Positions 34,397 to 42,216 of a stretch of DNA of 56,693 bases are shown in pieces. The notes beneath the pieces were generated by a model. The model was given only the letters and a program-made list of their open reading frames with translations. It had not been told where the DNA came from and made no database searches. Numbering within the stretch: the stretch's first letter is position 1; every line of letters starts with the position of its first letter. Source of the DNA: Xanthomarina sp035306605 (GTDB lineage: Bacteria > Bacteroidota > Bacteroidia > Flavobacteriales > Flavobacteriaceae); the NCBI GenBank assembly GCA_035306605.1, contig DATGNR010000024.1; one strand, given 5' to 3'. Both the position numbers and the translations under genes were made by a program.

Positions 34397-34425
34397 TAGT
34401 TCAATTGACTCAAAAAATAAGTTTT

Positions 34426-35199
34426 ATGTCGTTTATTCAAAATAATATCCAATTTATTCGAAATCAGAAAGGTTTATCGCAAGCACAATTTGCGGAGGCA
34501 TTGGATTGGTCTAAATCGCAAGTTGGAGCTTATGAAGAAGGGCGCTCCTTCCCTTCTATAGAAAAGCTCGTTCAATTATCGGATTATGTAAAAATTCCAA
34601 TCGACATCTTAGTTCGAAACGATTTAAGAAAGTCAGGAACCACTTCATTTATTGAAATAGGTAATCAGCGCGTATTATTTCCTATTTTGGTAGACCCTGA
34701 CAACGAGAATCTGATAGAAGTTGTTCCTGTCAAGGCTAGTGCAGGTTACTTATCTGGTTACGATGATCCTGAATATATTGAGCAATTGCAAAAAATAAAA
34801 CTTCCATTTTTACCTGTGGGAAAACATCGTGCATTTCCTATAAAGGGAGATTCCATGCTTCCTATGAAAGATGGTTCTTTTGTAATAGGGAGATTTGTAG
34901 AAGATAGAAAAGACATAAAAACAGGTAAAACCTATGTTTTATTAACCTTGAATGATGGAATGGTATATAAGCGAGTGATGAACAACATTGAGTTTAATAA
35001 TTCTCTTTTGTTGATGTCTGATAATAAAATGTATCATGATTACAGCGTGCCTATAGATGAAGTTTTAGAGTTATGGGAATTTACTTGCAGCATTAACACT
35101 CAGGAATACAGCGAAGAAGAATTAAAAATAAGTAGTATTATAAGCATGTTCAACGAATTGGGTATTGAACTTAAAGCTTTAGAAAAAGCAATTAAGTAA
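34426..35199 (+). CDS. LexA-like XRE-family repressor with S24 autopeptidase domain
   Basis: About 257 residues, starting at 34426 (MSFIQNNIQF), because the upstream TTG adds an unlikely extension. An N-terminal XRE helix-turn-helix (GLSQAQFAEALDWSKSQVGAYEEGRSFPS) is followed by a peptidase S24 domain. The Ala-Gly cleavage site is Ala106-Gly107 (VKASAGYLSGY), the nucleophile Ser143 (GDSMLP) and the base Lys182 (VYKRV). A RecA-filament-triggered self-cleavage like that of LexA is expected. It is divergent from the Y-family/DnaE polymerase operon and very likely represses it. Confidence 0.93.
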   Translation: MSFIQNNIQFIRNQKGLSQAQFAEALDWSKSQVGAYEEGRSFPSIEKLVQLSDYVKIPIDILVRNDLRKSGTTSFIEIGNQRVLFPILVDPDNENLIEVVPVKASAGYLSGYDDPEYIEQLQKIKLPFLPVGKHRAFPIKGDSMLPMKDGSFVIGRFVEDRKDIKTGKTYVLLTLNDGMVYKRVMNNIEFNNSLLLMSDNKMYHDYSVPIDEVLELWEFTCSINTQEYSEEELKISSIISMFNELGIELKALEKAIK

Positions 35200-35220
35200 A
35201 TCTTATTACAAGCTTAAAGG

Positions 35221-35264
35221 TGTCAATTTGACATTTAAACTTTATAAAAATTGCCAAAATGACA
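35221..35264. promoter_or_regulatory. Two tandem TGnCA-N3-TGACA dyads upstream of hsp20
   Basis: TGTCAATTTGACA (35221-35233, perfect 5-bp arms) and TGCCAAAATGACA (35252-35264, one mismatch) are 31 bp apart start to start, about three helical turns, so both lie on the same face of the DNA. They are 127-170 bp upstream of the hsp20 start. A regulator dimer pair is likely; its identity is not visible here. Confidence 0.6.
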
Positions 35265-35390
35265 GTCGAACAGCACGAAAATCAGTTCAATAAACAAAAA
35301 ACTCCATTTGGTACTTTGTTTGCTCATTTAAGTACGAAGCTTCAAACTTCAAAATTTTGATTTATTGTTTAACTTAAAATTTTTATTATT

Positions 35391-35867
35391 ATGAGCACTT
35401 TAGTTAATGTTCCTAAAAATGGGGGTTTATCAAGCACTAACTCAAACGTTAACCTTCCTACTTGGACGAATTGGATAGAAGATGTTTTTAACAAGGATCT
35501 TCCAAATGTATTTACTTCAAATTTTGATCATGTTATTTCTTCACCTAAGATAAATATTAAAGAAACATCAGAATCATTTATTTTAGAAATGGCTATTCCA
35601 GGAATTAAGAAATCCGATTTAAATATCGACCTTGATAATGATGTTCTTTCTATTTCAACTGAAATGAAAGAAGAAACAGAACATAAAGAAGATAATTTTA
35701 CACGAAGAGAATTTGGCTACTCAAGTTTTAAGAGAACTTTTACACTACCTGAAACGGTAGATGAAGCAAAGATTGAGGCAAAGCATGAAGATGGCGTATT
35801 AAGTATTTTATTGCCAAAAAAAGAAGGAGCCAAGAAAAAACCAGCAAGAAGTATTGAAATATCTTAA
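35391..35867 (+). CDS. Small heat-shock protein, Hsp20/alpha-crystallin family
   Basis: A 158-residue ATP-independent holdase chaperone. The alpha-crystallin domain spans about residues 48-150: SPKINIKETSESFILEMAIPGIKKSDLNIDLDNDVLSI..., ending in the FKRTFTLPETVD strand and EAKHEDGVLSILLPKKEG with the conserved A-x-x-x-[DN]-G-V-L motif. The C-terminal RSIEIS tail has an IxI-like end that docks onto neighbouring subunits. It has its own regulatory region with tandem dyads and a shared terminator downstream. Confidence 0.95.
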   Translation: MSTLVNVPKNGGLSSTNSNVNLPTWTNWIEDVFNKDLPNVFTSNFDHVISSPKINIKETSESFILEMAIPGIKKSDLNIDLDNDVLSISTEMKEETEHKEDNFTRREFGYSSFKRTFTLPETVDEAKIEAKHEDGVLSILLPKKEGAKKKPARSIEIS

Positions 35868-35926
35868 TTATAAAAATTAAGTCTGAGCACAGCTATTGAT
35901 AGCCCTTTATTAAACTTAAAATAAAT

Positions 35927-35954
35927 AAAAAAGGCCCCTTATCGGGTCTTTTTT
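35927..35954. terminator. Bidirectional terminator between hsp20 and the dioxygenase-like gene
   Basis: An 11-bp stem (35927-35937 with 35944-35954) with one G-T pair and a 6-nt loop. A-run on the left, T-run on the right. It can serve both convergent genes (plus-strand hsp20, minus-strand 35959-36564). Confidence 0.85.
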
Positions 35955-35958
35955 ATTT

Positions 35959-36564
35959 TTATTCCAAAATAATATTATAATTAGCTACGTACATATCACC
36001 TTTTTTTAAGGTAGTAAGTATGTTGTTGATTTCTTTTTTCTTTAGTTTTTTTCGACATGCTTTGGTTAAAAACGGATCGTCTTCAAAAATTAAAGAGTTT
36101 AAGGTGTATTCTGGTTTTCCAGCTTCCTTAACTATAGGGTGAATTCGCCTTAATTCCTTGGAATGCCTATAAGATCCAGGAATAAAAGTATAGAAGGTAT
36201 AAGCTCCATCAGCGTTGGTTTTAACCCATCCTCTGTGGTAAACATAGCGTTTATCGTTTTCAAATTTCAAATCATATTCCCCATCCTCGTTGGGTTGGTT
36301 TATAAATAGAATTACATCTTTTGCAGGTGTGAGTCCATCGTTTAAATAAACTGTTCCTGTGATTTTCAACTTATTTTCCATGGTTTCAAAATCGGGAATA
36401 GTATCTGTATTACTCAAATGTTTTTCATAATAATCATAAATAGGACTTCTAGACCTATAATCAAAAGGAACTTCCTCTAAAACACTGGCCGAATCTTGAG
36501 CTTTTAATGTAGGTGAAAAATATAAAAAAGGGACCATTGATAAAGTGATAAAGAGATTTTTCAT
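35959..36564 (-). CDS. Secreted intradiol-dioxygenase-like protein
   Basis: A 201-residue exported protein with a signal peptide (MKNLFITLSMVPFLYFSPTLKAQ). The mature part has the intradiol ring-cleavage dioxygenase layout: KITGTVYLNDGLTPAKDVILFI, GWVKTNADGAYTFYTFIPGSY, RIHPIVKEAGKPEYTLNSLIFEDDP. Iron in true members is held by two Tyr and two His. Here the PGSY tyrosine is present, but the HIH pair reads RIHP, so one His appears lost. It may be an altered dioxygenase or only a structural relative. No aromatic-degradation genes are near. Confidence 0.7.
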   Translation of the reverse strand: MKNLFITLSMVPFLYFSPTLKAQDSASVLEEVPFDYRSRSPIYDYYEKHLSNTDTIPDFETMENKLKITGTVYLNDGLTPAKDVILFINQPNEDGEYDLKFENDKRYVYHRGWVKTNADGAYTFYTFIPGSYRHSKELRRIHPIVKEAGKPEYTLNSLIFEDDPFLTKACRKKLKKKEINNILTTLKKGDMYVANYNIILE

Positions 36565-36826
36565 AAGTTAAAAGACATTTAATATTCTTAAAACTATAGT
36601 ATTAGATCTATCACTCAAAAAAAATCTTATGAACTATAAAATTACCCGATGAAATGAAAAAATATTACAAAACTATCGACGTAATACACATATAACCTGA
36701 TAGTTACCTGTTTTAACACAATTAAAAGGCTTACAGAAACCTTAAAATCAAAATCATTTACTGAGATTACCGCTCTTGAGTACTAGCTTGATTCTTTTAA
36801 ATTAAAACCCTTGTGTTATTAGCCTA

Positions 36827-37309
36827 TTAAATCCATGTACCAAATAGTTCGTTTAGCTTTTTGGTACGATAATTAAAGATTTCGGTGAGTTTGGGTTTAA
36901 CTAAAATAGGATGCACTAACCTTCCTAAAAATCCGAAAGGTATTTTATAGTCGATAATATCTTCCATTTCCACTCCACCATCAATTTCCTTTAAAAAATG
37001 TTTATGATGCCATAAAGCATAAGGTCCAAAACGTTGCTCATCTACGAAGTACTGTTTTTCCACAACATGTGTAATTTCTGTTACCCAATGGGTTTTAATT
37101 CCAAGTACGGGCGTGACTATGTATTGAATGATTTGACCAGCAAACATGGGTTTGTTGGATTCCGAAATTATATGAAACCCCATATAATCTGGCGTAATAG
37201 TTTTAAGATTTTTAGGACTTGACAAAAACTCCCATGCTTCATCTATAGTGATGGGAAGTTTTTGTTTAGAAGTTAAGGTGTAAATCTTACCTTTTGTGGA
37301 GAAATTCAT
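36827..37309 (-). CDS. SRPBCC-family (START-like) protein
   Basis: A 160-residue protein with the helix-grip fold pattern of the Bet v1/START superfamily: LTSKQKLPITIDEAWEFLSSPKNLKTITPDYMGF, GQIIQYIVTPVLGIKTHWVTEI, GPYALWHHKHFLKEIDGGVEMEDIIDYKIP. Members bind small hydrophobic ligands. It is the last gene of a three-gene operon (gpx, tspO, SRPBCC), 18 nt after tspO. Similar cyclase-like proteins often accompany tspO in flavobacteria, to my recollection. The ligand is unknown. Confidence 0.82.
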   Translation of the reverse strand: MNFSTKGKIYTLTSKQKLPITIDEAWEFLSSPKNLKTITPDYMGFHIISESNKPMFAGQIIQYIVTPVLGIKTHWVTEITHVVEKQYFVDEQRFGPYALWHHKHFLKEIDGGVEMEDIIDYKIPFGFLGRLVHPILVKPKLTEIFNYRTKKLNELFGTWI

Positions 37310-37327
37310 TTAAGAATATAATTAAAA

Positions 37328-37789
37328 CTAATTATTTAACAGTATGTAGGCATTTAAGCTAGTAGCTATAAGCAGCCAAGTAAAATAAGGCACAATCAAC
37401 CAAGTTTTAACAGTTAATACGGGTGCATATTTAAACATGAAAAAACCAACCACTAAAGTTAATAAAATAATGGTAATTAAGCCAAAGCTAACTAAATGCT
37501 GATTAAAAAAGATGTAATTCCAAGATACATTCAACAGAAATTGTATAGCAAACAAGCCAAAAACGAACGTGCTAGCCTGTTGTTTTACTAAATTTGCCAT
37601 GTAAAACGAAAAACAAATCATGATACCAGTCCAAGCAGCACCAAAAACCCAACCCGGAGGTGTCCATGGAGCCTTATTTAGCATTAAATACCACTTAGAG
37701 GTTGCTCCATTATCCATAAGCCAACTACCAATACCTAGAGCTGCCAAGTTAATAATAAGAAAAATAATTGTTAGTTGGTAGGTTTTCAT
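37328..37789 (-). CDS. tspO: TspO/MBR family tryptophan-rich sensory protein
   Basis: A 153-residue membrane protein with five predicted helices. NKAPWTPPGWVFGAAWTGIMICFSFYMA is the TspO core (tryptophan/proline-rich loop), followed by LFAIQFLLNVSWNYIFFNQ and LLIATSLNAYILLNN at the end, both family signatures. TspO binds porphyrins and cholesterol-like molecules and takes part in oxidative and light stress responses. Its ATG overlaps the stop of gpx (ATGA), so translation is coupled. Confidence 0.94.
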   Translation of the reverse strand: MKTYQLTIIFLIINLAALGIGSWLMDNGATSKWYLMLNKAPWTPPGWVFGAAWTGIMICFSFYMANLVKQQASTFVFGLFAIQFLLNVSWNYIFFNQHLVSFGLITIILLTLVVGFFMFKYAPVLTVKTWLIVPYFTWLLIATSLNAYILLNN

Positions 37790-38355
37790 TTTAAATACTT
37801 TGTAATTTTAGAACTATTAGGCTTCGTTATAGAGTAAAAATAATCTATAAAACTTCCATCTTCAGCAATTAAATATTTTTGGAAATTCCATTTTACTGAA
37901 GAGCTACTTACTCCATTTAACTCTTTACTAGTAAGCCAAGTATATAGCGGATGTTGATTATCTCCTTTAACATCAACTTTTTCAGTCATTAAAAAAGTTA
38001 CTCCATAATTTTGTTTACAAAAGGTTTGAATTTCTGATGCTGAACCAGGTTCCTGACCACCAAACTGATTGCATGGAACTCCTATAACTACTAAGTTGTT
38101 TTTATACGTATCATATAGTTCTTGTAAGCCTTCATATTGCCCAGTAAATCCACATTCGGATGCTGTGTTGACTATTAGGATTTTCTTCCCTTTAAAACTA
38201 CTTAAATCAATAGGACTTCCATCTAAGCTATTTATAGCTAAGTTATAAATACTTTTAGGTTCCTGTTCGCTTTTTGCAGCGTTATTATTTTTAGAAAAAA
38301 AAGAAAAAGACATAAGTATAAAAAGTGTTAGATAAATTGGATTCATAATGTTCAT
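37786..38355 (-). CDS. gpx: Thioredoxin-type glutathione peroxidase, membrane-targeted
   Basis: A 189-residue peroxidase reducing hydroperoxides. Catalytic Cys68 (NTASECGFTGQ), Gln101 (CNQFGGQEPG), Trp156 and Asn157 (VKWNFQKYL) form the tetrad. Cys113 in FCKQNYGVTF is the likely resolving cysteine, as in thioredoxin-dependent members. An N-terminal hydrophobic stretch (about residues 7-20) followed by an Asn-rich linker indicates export or anchoring in the inner membrane. It heads the gpx-tspO-SRPBCC operon, with a TAACTTTG box 35 nt upstream. Confidence 0.95.
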   Translation of the reverse strand: MNIMNPIYLTLFILMSFSFFSKNNNAAKSEQEPKSIYNLAINSLDGSPIDLSSFKGKKILIVNTASECGFTGQYEGLQELYDTYKNNLVVIGVPCNQFGGQEPGSASEIQTFCKQNYGVTFLMTEKVDVKGDNQHPLYTWLTSKELNGVSSSSVKWNFQKYLIAEDGSFIDYFYSITKPNSSKITKYLK

Positions 38356-38389
38356 AGTTGTTATTAAAAATGCTCAACTGGTGATGTTA

Positions 38390-38397
38390 CAAAGTTA
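38390..38397 (-). promoter_or_regulatory. Putative promoter of the gpx-tspO-SRPBCC operon
   Basis: The minus strand reads TAACTTTG (TAnnTTTG) 35 nt upstream of the gpx start. No clear -33 TTG is seen. Confidence 0.5.
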
Positions 38398-38560
38398 GCT
38401 GAAATAAGCGGGTAACTCCCTGAAATAATTGTTAAAAACCAACAAAGATTGCGTTCTAATTTTATAAGAATAATTTAACACTTACTCTAACAATAAATTA
38501 ACGCAGCACATCGTTTTTTTGTGTAAATTCGTCCATCAAAAATTTGAAAAACCAATAAAA

Positions 38561-38590
38561 ATGTCTAGTACATTGAGTTATAGCCCATGA
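38561..38590 (+). other. Nine-codon upstream ORF overlapping the M23 peptidase start
   Basis: ATG at 38561 encodes MSSTLSYSP and stops at TGA 38588-38590, which overlaps the peptidase ATG at 38587 (ATGA). It could couple translation of the peptidase to a short leader peptide, or be chance. Confidence 0.3.
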
Positions 38591-39528
38591 GATCATTGTT
38601 TTTCCTGCTTATATTTTGTTTACCTATTAGATTTATAGGTCAAAATACACCTACTATCATTTCCAAACCAAAATTAGCAAACCTTATTGAAGACTATAAA
38701 ACTTTCGTTGGAGAGTCTAATGAAAACATCCTTCCTATTCCTTCTGAAAAAGTTGAAGAAAACATTGATATTACTTCAGAGTTTTGGGACACCAGTAAAG
38801 TTCGAATTGAATACAATACCGATGTTAGTTTCCCAATAAACATTCAGTTTAAAGAAACAAATTATGTATCTCCTGTTTCAAGAAATAAAGTTGTAACATC
38901 TCGTTACGGCTGGCGTAGAGGTCGCGCACATAAAGGCATTGATATAGATTTAGTAACAGGCGATAGCTTATACGCTATGTTTGATGGTGTCGTTCGTTTT
39001 GCTAGTTACAGTAATGGTCATGGAAATACGGTTGTGTTAAGGCACTTTAATGGCTTAGAAACTGTTTACGCACACTTATCTGCCCTAGAGGTGAAAGAAA
39101 ACGATTCACTTATAGCTGGTGACTATTTAGGTAAAGGAGGTGCTACGGGTAATGCTAGAGGCAGTCATTTACATTTAGAAATGTACTACAAGGGAATTCC
39201 TGTGAACCCCGAATACCTTTTAAGTTTTGATGAAAACAACGAAGTTCGTTCTCAAGATATCTGGATTACTAAAACCTGGACACGACCAGAACTTCACAAC
39301 AGTAAACGCCAAAGCGAACTTGAAATCTATTCTAGTGAAGAGGAAGCTTTAGCCGCAGCACTTGTATCAAAAAGCGTTAAACCTACACGCGTTTATATAG
39401 TTAAAAAAGGAGATACCTTATCAAAAATTTCTTCACGAAATAACATTAGTATAGCGGCACTTTGTAAAACCAATAAAATAAAGCAAAATAGCACTTTACG
39501 TATTGGCCAGAAATTAATTATTGATTAA
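38587..39528 (+). CDS. M23-family peptidoglycan metallopeptidase with LysM domain
   Basis: A 313-residue exported protein. Signal peptide MRSLFFLLIFCLPIRFIGQ. The LytM/M23 domain (about residues 105-220) keeps the zinc site: GRAHKGIDIDL (His and Asp) and GSHLHLEMYYKG (His-x-His). The C-terminal LysM (about residues 265-313) reads VYIVKKGDTLSKISSRNNISIAALCKTN and ends LRIGQKLIID. It cleaves or regulates cleavage of peptide bridges in the cell wall. It has a strong hairpin overlapping the stop codon. Confidence 0.93.
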   Translation: MRSLFFLLIFCLPIRFIGQNTPTIISKPKLANLIEDYKTFVGESNENILPIPSEKVEENIDITSEFWDTSKVRIEYNTDVSFPINIQFKETNYVSPVSRNKVVTSRYGWRRGRAHKGIDIDLVTGDSLYAMFDGVVRFASYSNGHGNTVVLRHFNGLETVYAHLSALEVKENDSLIAGDYLGKGGATGNARGSHLHLEMYYKGIPVNPEYLLSFDENNEVRSQDIWITKTWTRPELHNSKRQSELEIYSSEEEALAAALVSKSVKPTRVYIVKKGDTLSKISSRNNISIAALCKTNKIKQNSTLRIGQKLIID

Positions 39529-39570
39529 AACAGAATCTATATTTGAATTTCTGTTTTAATCAATAATTAA
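39514..39570. terminator. 22-bp perfect inverted repeat: bidirectional terminator
   Basis: Arms 39514-39535 and 39549-39570 are perfectly complementary, with a 13-nt loop. The left arm contains the M23 stop codon (39526-39528). The core ends in AAAACAG/CTGTTTT. It lies between the converging M23 and 39584-40096 genes. Confidence 0.8.
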
Positions 39571-39583
39571 CTAAGTGTAACAT

Positions 39584-40096
39584 TTATACTTTAATGGTAA
39601 TGTTTTTTGTTTTGTTACCTTTATTAATCAACACTTTATAGATAATTGTTCGCTCTTTGTTTTCAGTATATCTAATATTGCATTTTACTTCTTTAATAGA
39701 CCACTGTGGATATTCTTTCATTAAATCTGAACTTATAGAGTAAGGCAATTTAATAGCTTGATAATTTTCTTCGCAACTCTGTAAAGTTCCTTTTTTGTCA
39801 TAAACAGCAGTTATATAGTTATCCCCTTCTTTAAAATCAACGGTATAGCTACCATTTCCCTTGGATTGATATACTTCTGAACTTTTAATATCATAATTAG
39901 CAACCAGATTTTGAAGTTTTTCAATCTTTTTTGAAAAATCTTGATGTGTGACTGTATTTAAATAATCAGCATTAAGAGCTGTATAATTAGATGAATACAT
40001 CATTCTGTTAGCAGGTGTTAATATGGCTAAATCATTTTGAGCAATCATTAGGTTGGTTAGACCTATAAGTAAAAAACCAAGTACATACGTTTTCAT
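39584..40096 (-). CDS. Secreted PepSY-like (BLIP-like) protein
   Basis: A 170-residue exported protein with signal peptide MKTYVLGFLLIGLTNLMIAQ. The mature part has short strands (EVYQSKGNGSYTVDFKEGDNYITAVYDKKGTL) then KLPYSISSDLMKEYPQWSIKEVKCNIRYTENKERTIIYKVLINKGNKTKNITIKV. This two-lobe pattern with a 'YPxW' turn is that of secreted flavobacterial proteins usually called PepSY-like or BLIP-like; in databases I recall relatives mislabelled as nicotinate-nucleotide adenylyltransferase. No enzymatic motif is seen. Role unknown. Confidence 0.65.
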   Translation of the reverse strand: MKTYVLGFLLIGLTNLMIAQNDLAILTPANRMMYSSNYTALNADYLNTVTHQDFSKKIEKLQNLVANYDIKSSEVYQSKGNGSYTVDFKEGDNYITAVYDKKGTLQSCEENYQAIKLPYSISSDLMKEYPQWSIKEVKCNIRYTENKERTIIYKVLINKGNKTKNITIKV

Positions 40097-40324
40097 AAGT
40101 TTTAAATTTTAAGATTATACAATGTGATTGCTATTATTTAAATTAAAAGAGATAGAGAAACTTTTAAAATTCAAAACTTATTTTAATCGTTTAACTTGAG
40201 TCAAAGTTAACTCAATAAGCTGTTAAAACATTGAAAAACAGATAGACACGTAATGTACAGACTATAGACAATTGATAGACTGAGCGCAATAAAAAGACTA
40301 TAAAGTCACGTTTAGAATACTGAG

Positions 40325-42073
40325 TTATATGTTTTGGATAAATTCATCTAAATCTTCATTCTCAGACAAATGAAGTTTTTTTCTAAGACGATATCTACTT
40401 GTATTTAAAGAAGATACGGTGATATTTTGGAGTGTTGCAATACTCCGACTGTCCATTTTTAAACGAATTAATGAACATAACCGGATTTCATTTTTACTTA
40501 AATTAGGAAATTGCTTGGTAAGGTTACTGTAAAAGGCATCACTTAATTTATCCAAACGTTCGTAAAAAAACTTGGTATCGCTATCGAAAGTTATTTTATT
40601 TTTAATCGCTTCTTCTAACTCCTCAATTAACAAACCTTGTTCTTTAGAACCGGCTTCTTTTATAGCTGTCAACTTTTCGGCCAGAGATTCTGCCCATTCT
40701 TGATTTTGAGTTAGATTGATGGCGAAATCTGACAAATCCCGCTTTTTAGATTCAATTTCAGACTCTAACTGCTTGTTTTTTAATGCTGTTAAATCTCGAG
40801 ATTGCTCAGCAAGTAATTGCTTGTTATTTGCATTTATTATATGCTGACGTCTTCTTAAAAACAAGGATAATAATAAAATAAGAACTAAAGAAGATAATAA
40901 GCTTACAATTAAAAGTTTTGATCGTTGATTTTGAATCTTATTCTCTTTCTCTATTTTATCTATTTTAAAATTTAAAGCAACACGATCTAAAGAAATAGAA
41001 TTCAACTCTTCTTGCCATTTTTTATCTGCAATTTTTGAAAGCACATTCAAACTATCTGTTAAAAAGTGTCGTTTATTAGAAACTTCATAGGCTTTTTTAT
41101 AATTCTGTTGCACCACGAGCAATTTCTCTTCCGTCTTTAAAAACTCTAGTTTAGACTTCGGTCCTATTTCGTTTGAAAATTTAGAGATTTGCTTGTTAAG
41201 TTCATTAAAAGATAATTGTGCATCTTCCAACTTATTTATAGCAATTTCTGCTTCCACTAACTGACAACCTGAACTTATAAGTCTCTCTACATCTATCTTC
41301 CCAGACTCATCATTTTTATAGGCTTGGTAGAACAAGAAATTAGCACGATATAAGGGTAATGCTTTTTCTATTTGATTTTTATCTCTATAAATATCAGCTA
41401 AATTATCTCGAATACTACCTATCAATGAGTGGTTTGGGAACTTACTGGTAGTTAAATCGAAAGCTTTATTAATGTAAATTAAGGCCGAATCTAAATCCTT
41501 TTTTGACCAATAAAAAAACAATCCATAATTGTTATAAGCGGATGGTTTTGATATGGTATTTAATTCATTAACAAAATGAATGTTTTTTTTATGCTCTAAA
41601 GCAGCACTGTCTAAATATCCTACATTGGCATAATTTTCCGCTAAAATACCATAGGAATAGGTTTGCATTTTAACTAAGGCATATTTTTCTGAAAAACTTA
41701 AATCCTGTTGATGTTGGTTATAATATTCAAAGAAAACTTTATACCATTTAATGGATTCTTTTGGGAAGCCTATTTGCCGAAACCAATTACCAGAATGTAA
41801 ATAATTTTGAATTTTAAAATAGTGATGTCCTTCTATTAATGGTAATAAATCTAAACGTTGAAAATGTTGAGATAAGTAGGTTTGTAGTTGTTGTTCTGAA
41901 AACGATTCTCTTTTGTATGTTTTATATTCATTTTCAGGAAATGATAGTTCCATAACAGCCGTTATAGAATCATATTTTTTTAATGCTTGTTTGCTTTTAA
42001 GTACTTCTTGGGCATAACAAACACTGCTAATAATTAAAAAGACAATTAGTTGCAAGTACCTGATAAATACCAC
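40325..42073 (-). CDS. TPR-rich transmembrane regulator with C-terminal LuxR-type helix-turn-helix
   Basis: A 582-residue single-span protein. A signal peptide (about 1-22, ending SSVCYAQ) precedes an exported TPR region (about 60-350: KWYKVFFEYYNQ, ALIYINKAFDLTT, IEKALPLYRANFLFYQAYK). One membrane helix (LLIVSLLSSLVLILLLSLFL), a coiled coil, and a C-terminal DNA-binding part (NEIRLCSLIRLKMDSRSIATLQNITVSSLNTSRYRLRKKL) follow. This is the 'TPR sensor outside, HTH inside' form common in Bacteroidota. The target is unknown. A TATATTTG box lies 33 nt upstream. Confidence 0.85.
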   Translation of the reverse strand: MVFIRYLQLIVFLIISSVCYAQEVLKSKQALKKYDSITAVMELSFPENEYKTYKRESFSEQQLQTYLSQHFQRLDLLPLIEGHHYFKIQNYLHSGNWFRQIGFPKESIKWYKVFFEYYNQHQQDLSFSEKYALVKMQTYSYGILAENYANVGYLDSAALEHKKNIHFVNELNTISKPSAYNNYGLFFYWSKKDLDSALIYINKAFDLTTSKFPNHSLIGSIRDNLADIYRDKNQIEKALPLYRANFLFYQAYKNDESGKIDVERLISSGCQLVEAEIAINKLEDAQLSFNELNKQISKFSNEIGPKSKLEFLKTEEKLLVVQQNYKKAYEVSNKRHFLTDSLNVLSKIADKKWQEELNSISLDRVALNFKIDKIEKENKIQNQRSKLLIVSLLSSLVLILLLSLFLRRRQHIINANNKQLLAEQSRDLTALKNKQLESEIESKKRDLSDFAINLTQNQEWAESLAEKLTAIKEAGSKEQGLLIEELEEAIKNKITFDSDTKFFYERLDKLSDAFYSNLTKQFPNLSKNEIRLCSLIRLKMDSRSIATLQNITVSSLNTSRYRLRKKLHLSENEDLDEFIQNI

Positions 42074-42105
42074 TGTATAAAATAGAATTATTTGTTTACT
42101 TTACT

Positions 42106-42113
42106 CAAATATA
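42106..42113 (-). promoter_or_regulatory. Promoter of the TPR-HTH regulator
   Basis: The minus strand reads TATATTTG, an exact TAnnTTTG match, 33 nt before the start codon. Confidence 0.55.
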
Positions 42114-42216
42114 CAAGATAATTGCAACATAATCTTGACATATACTCCTTAATATTAAGGTTTAAGACACTCGAAACACACCCGAAACTTATCAAGATAG
42201 ACTAATAAAGTAAGTT

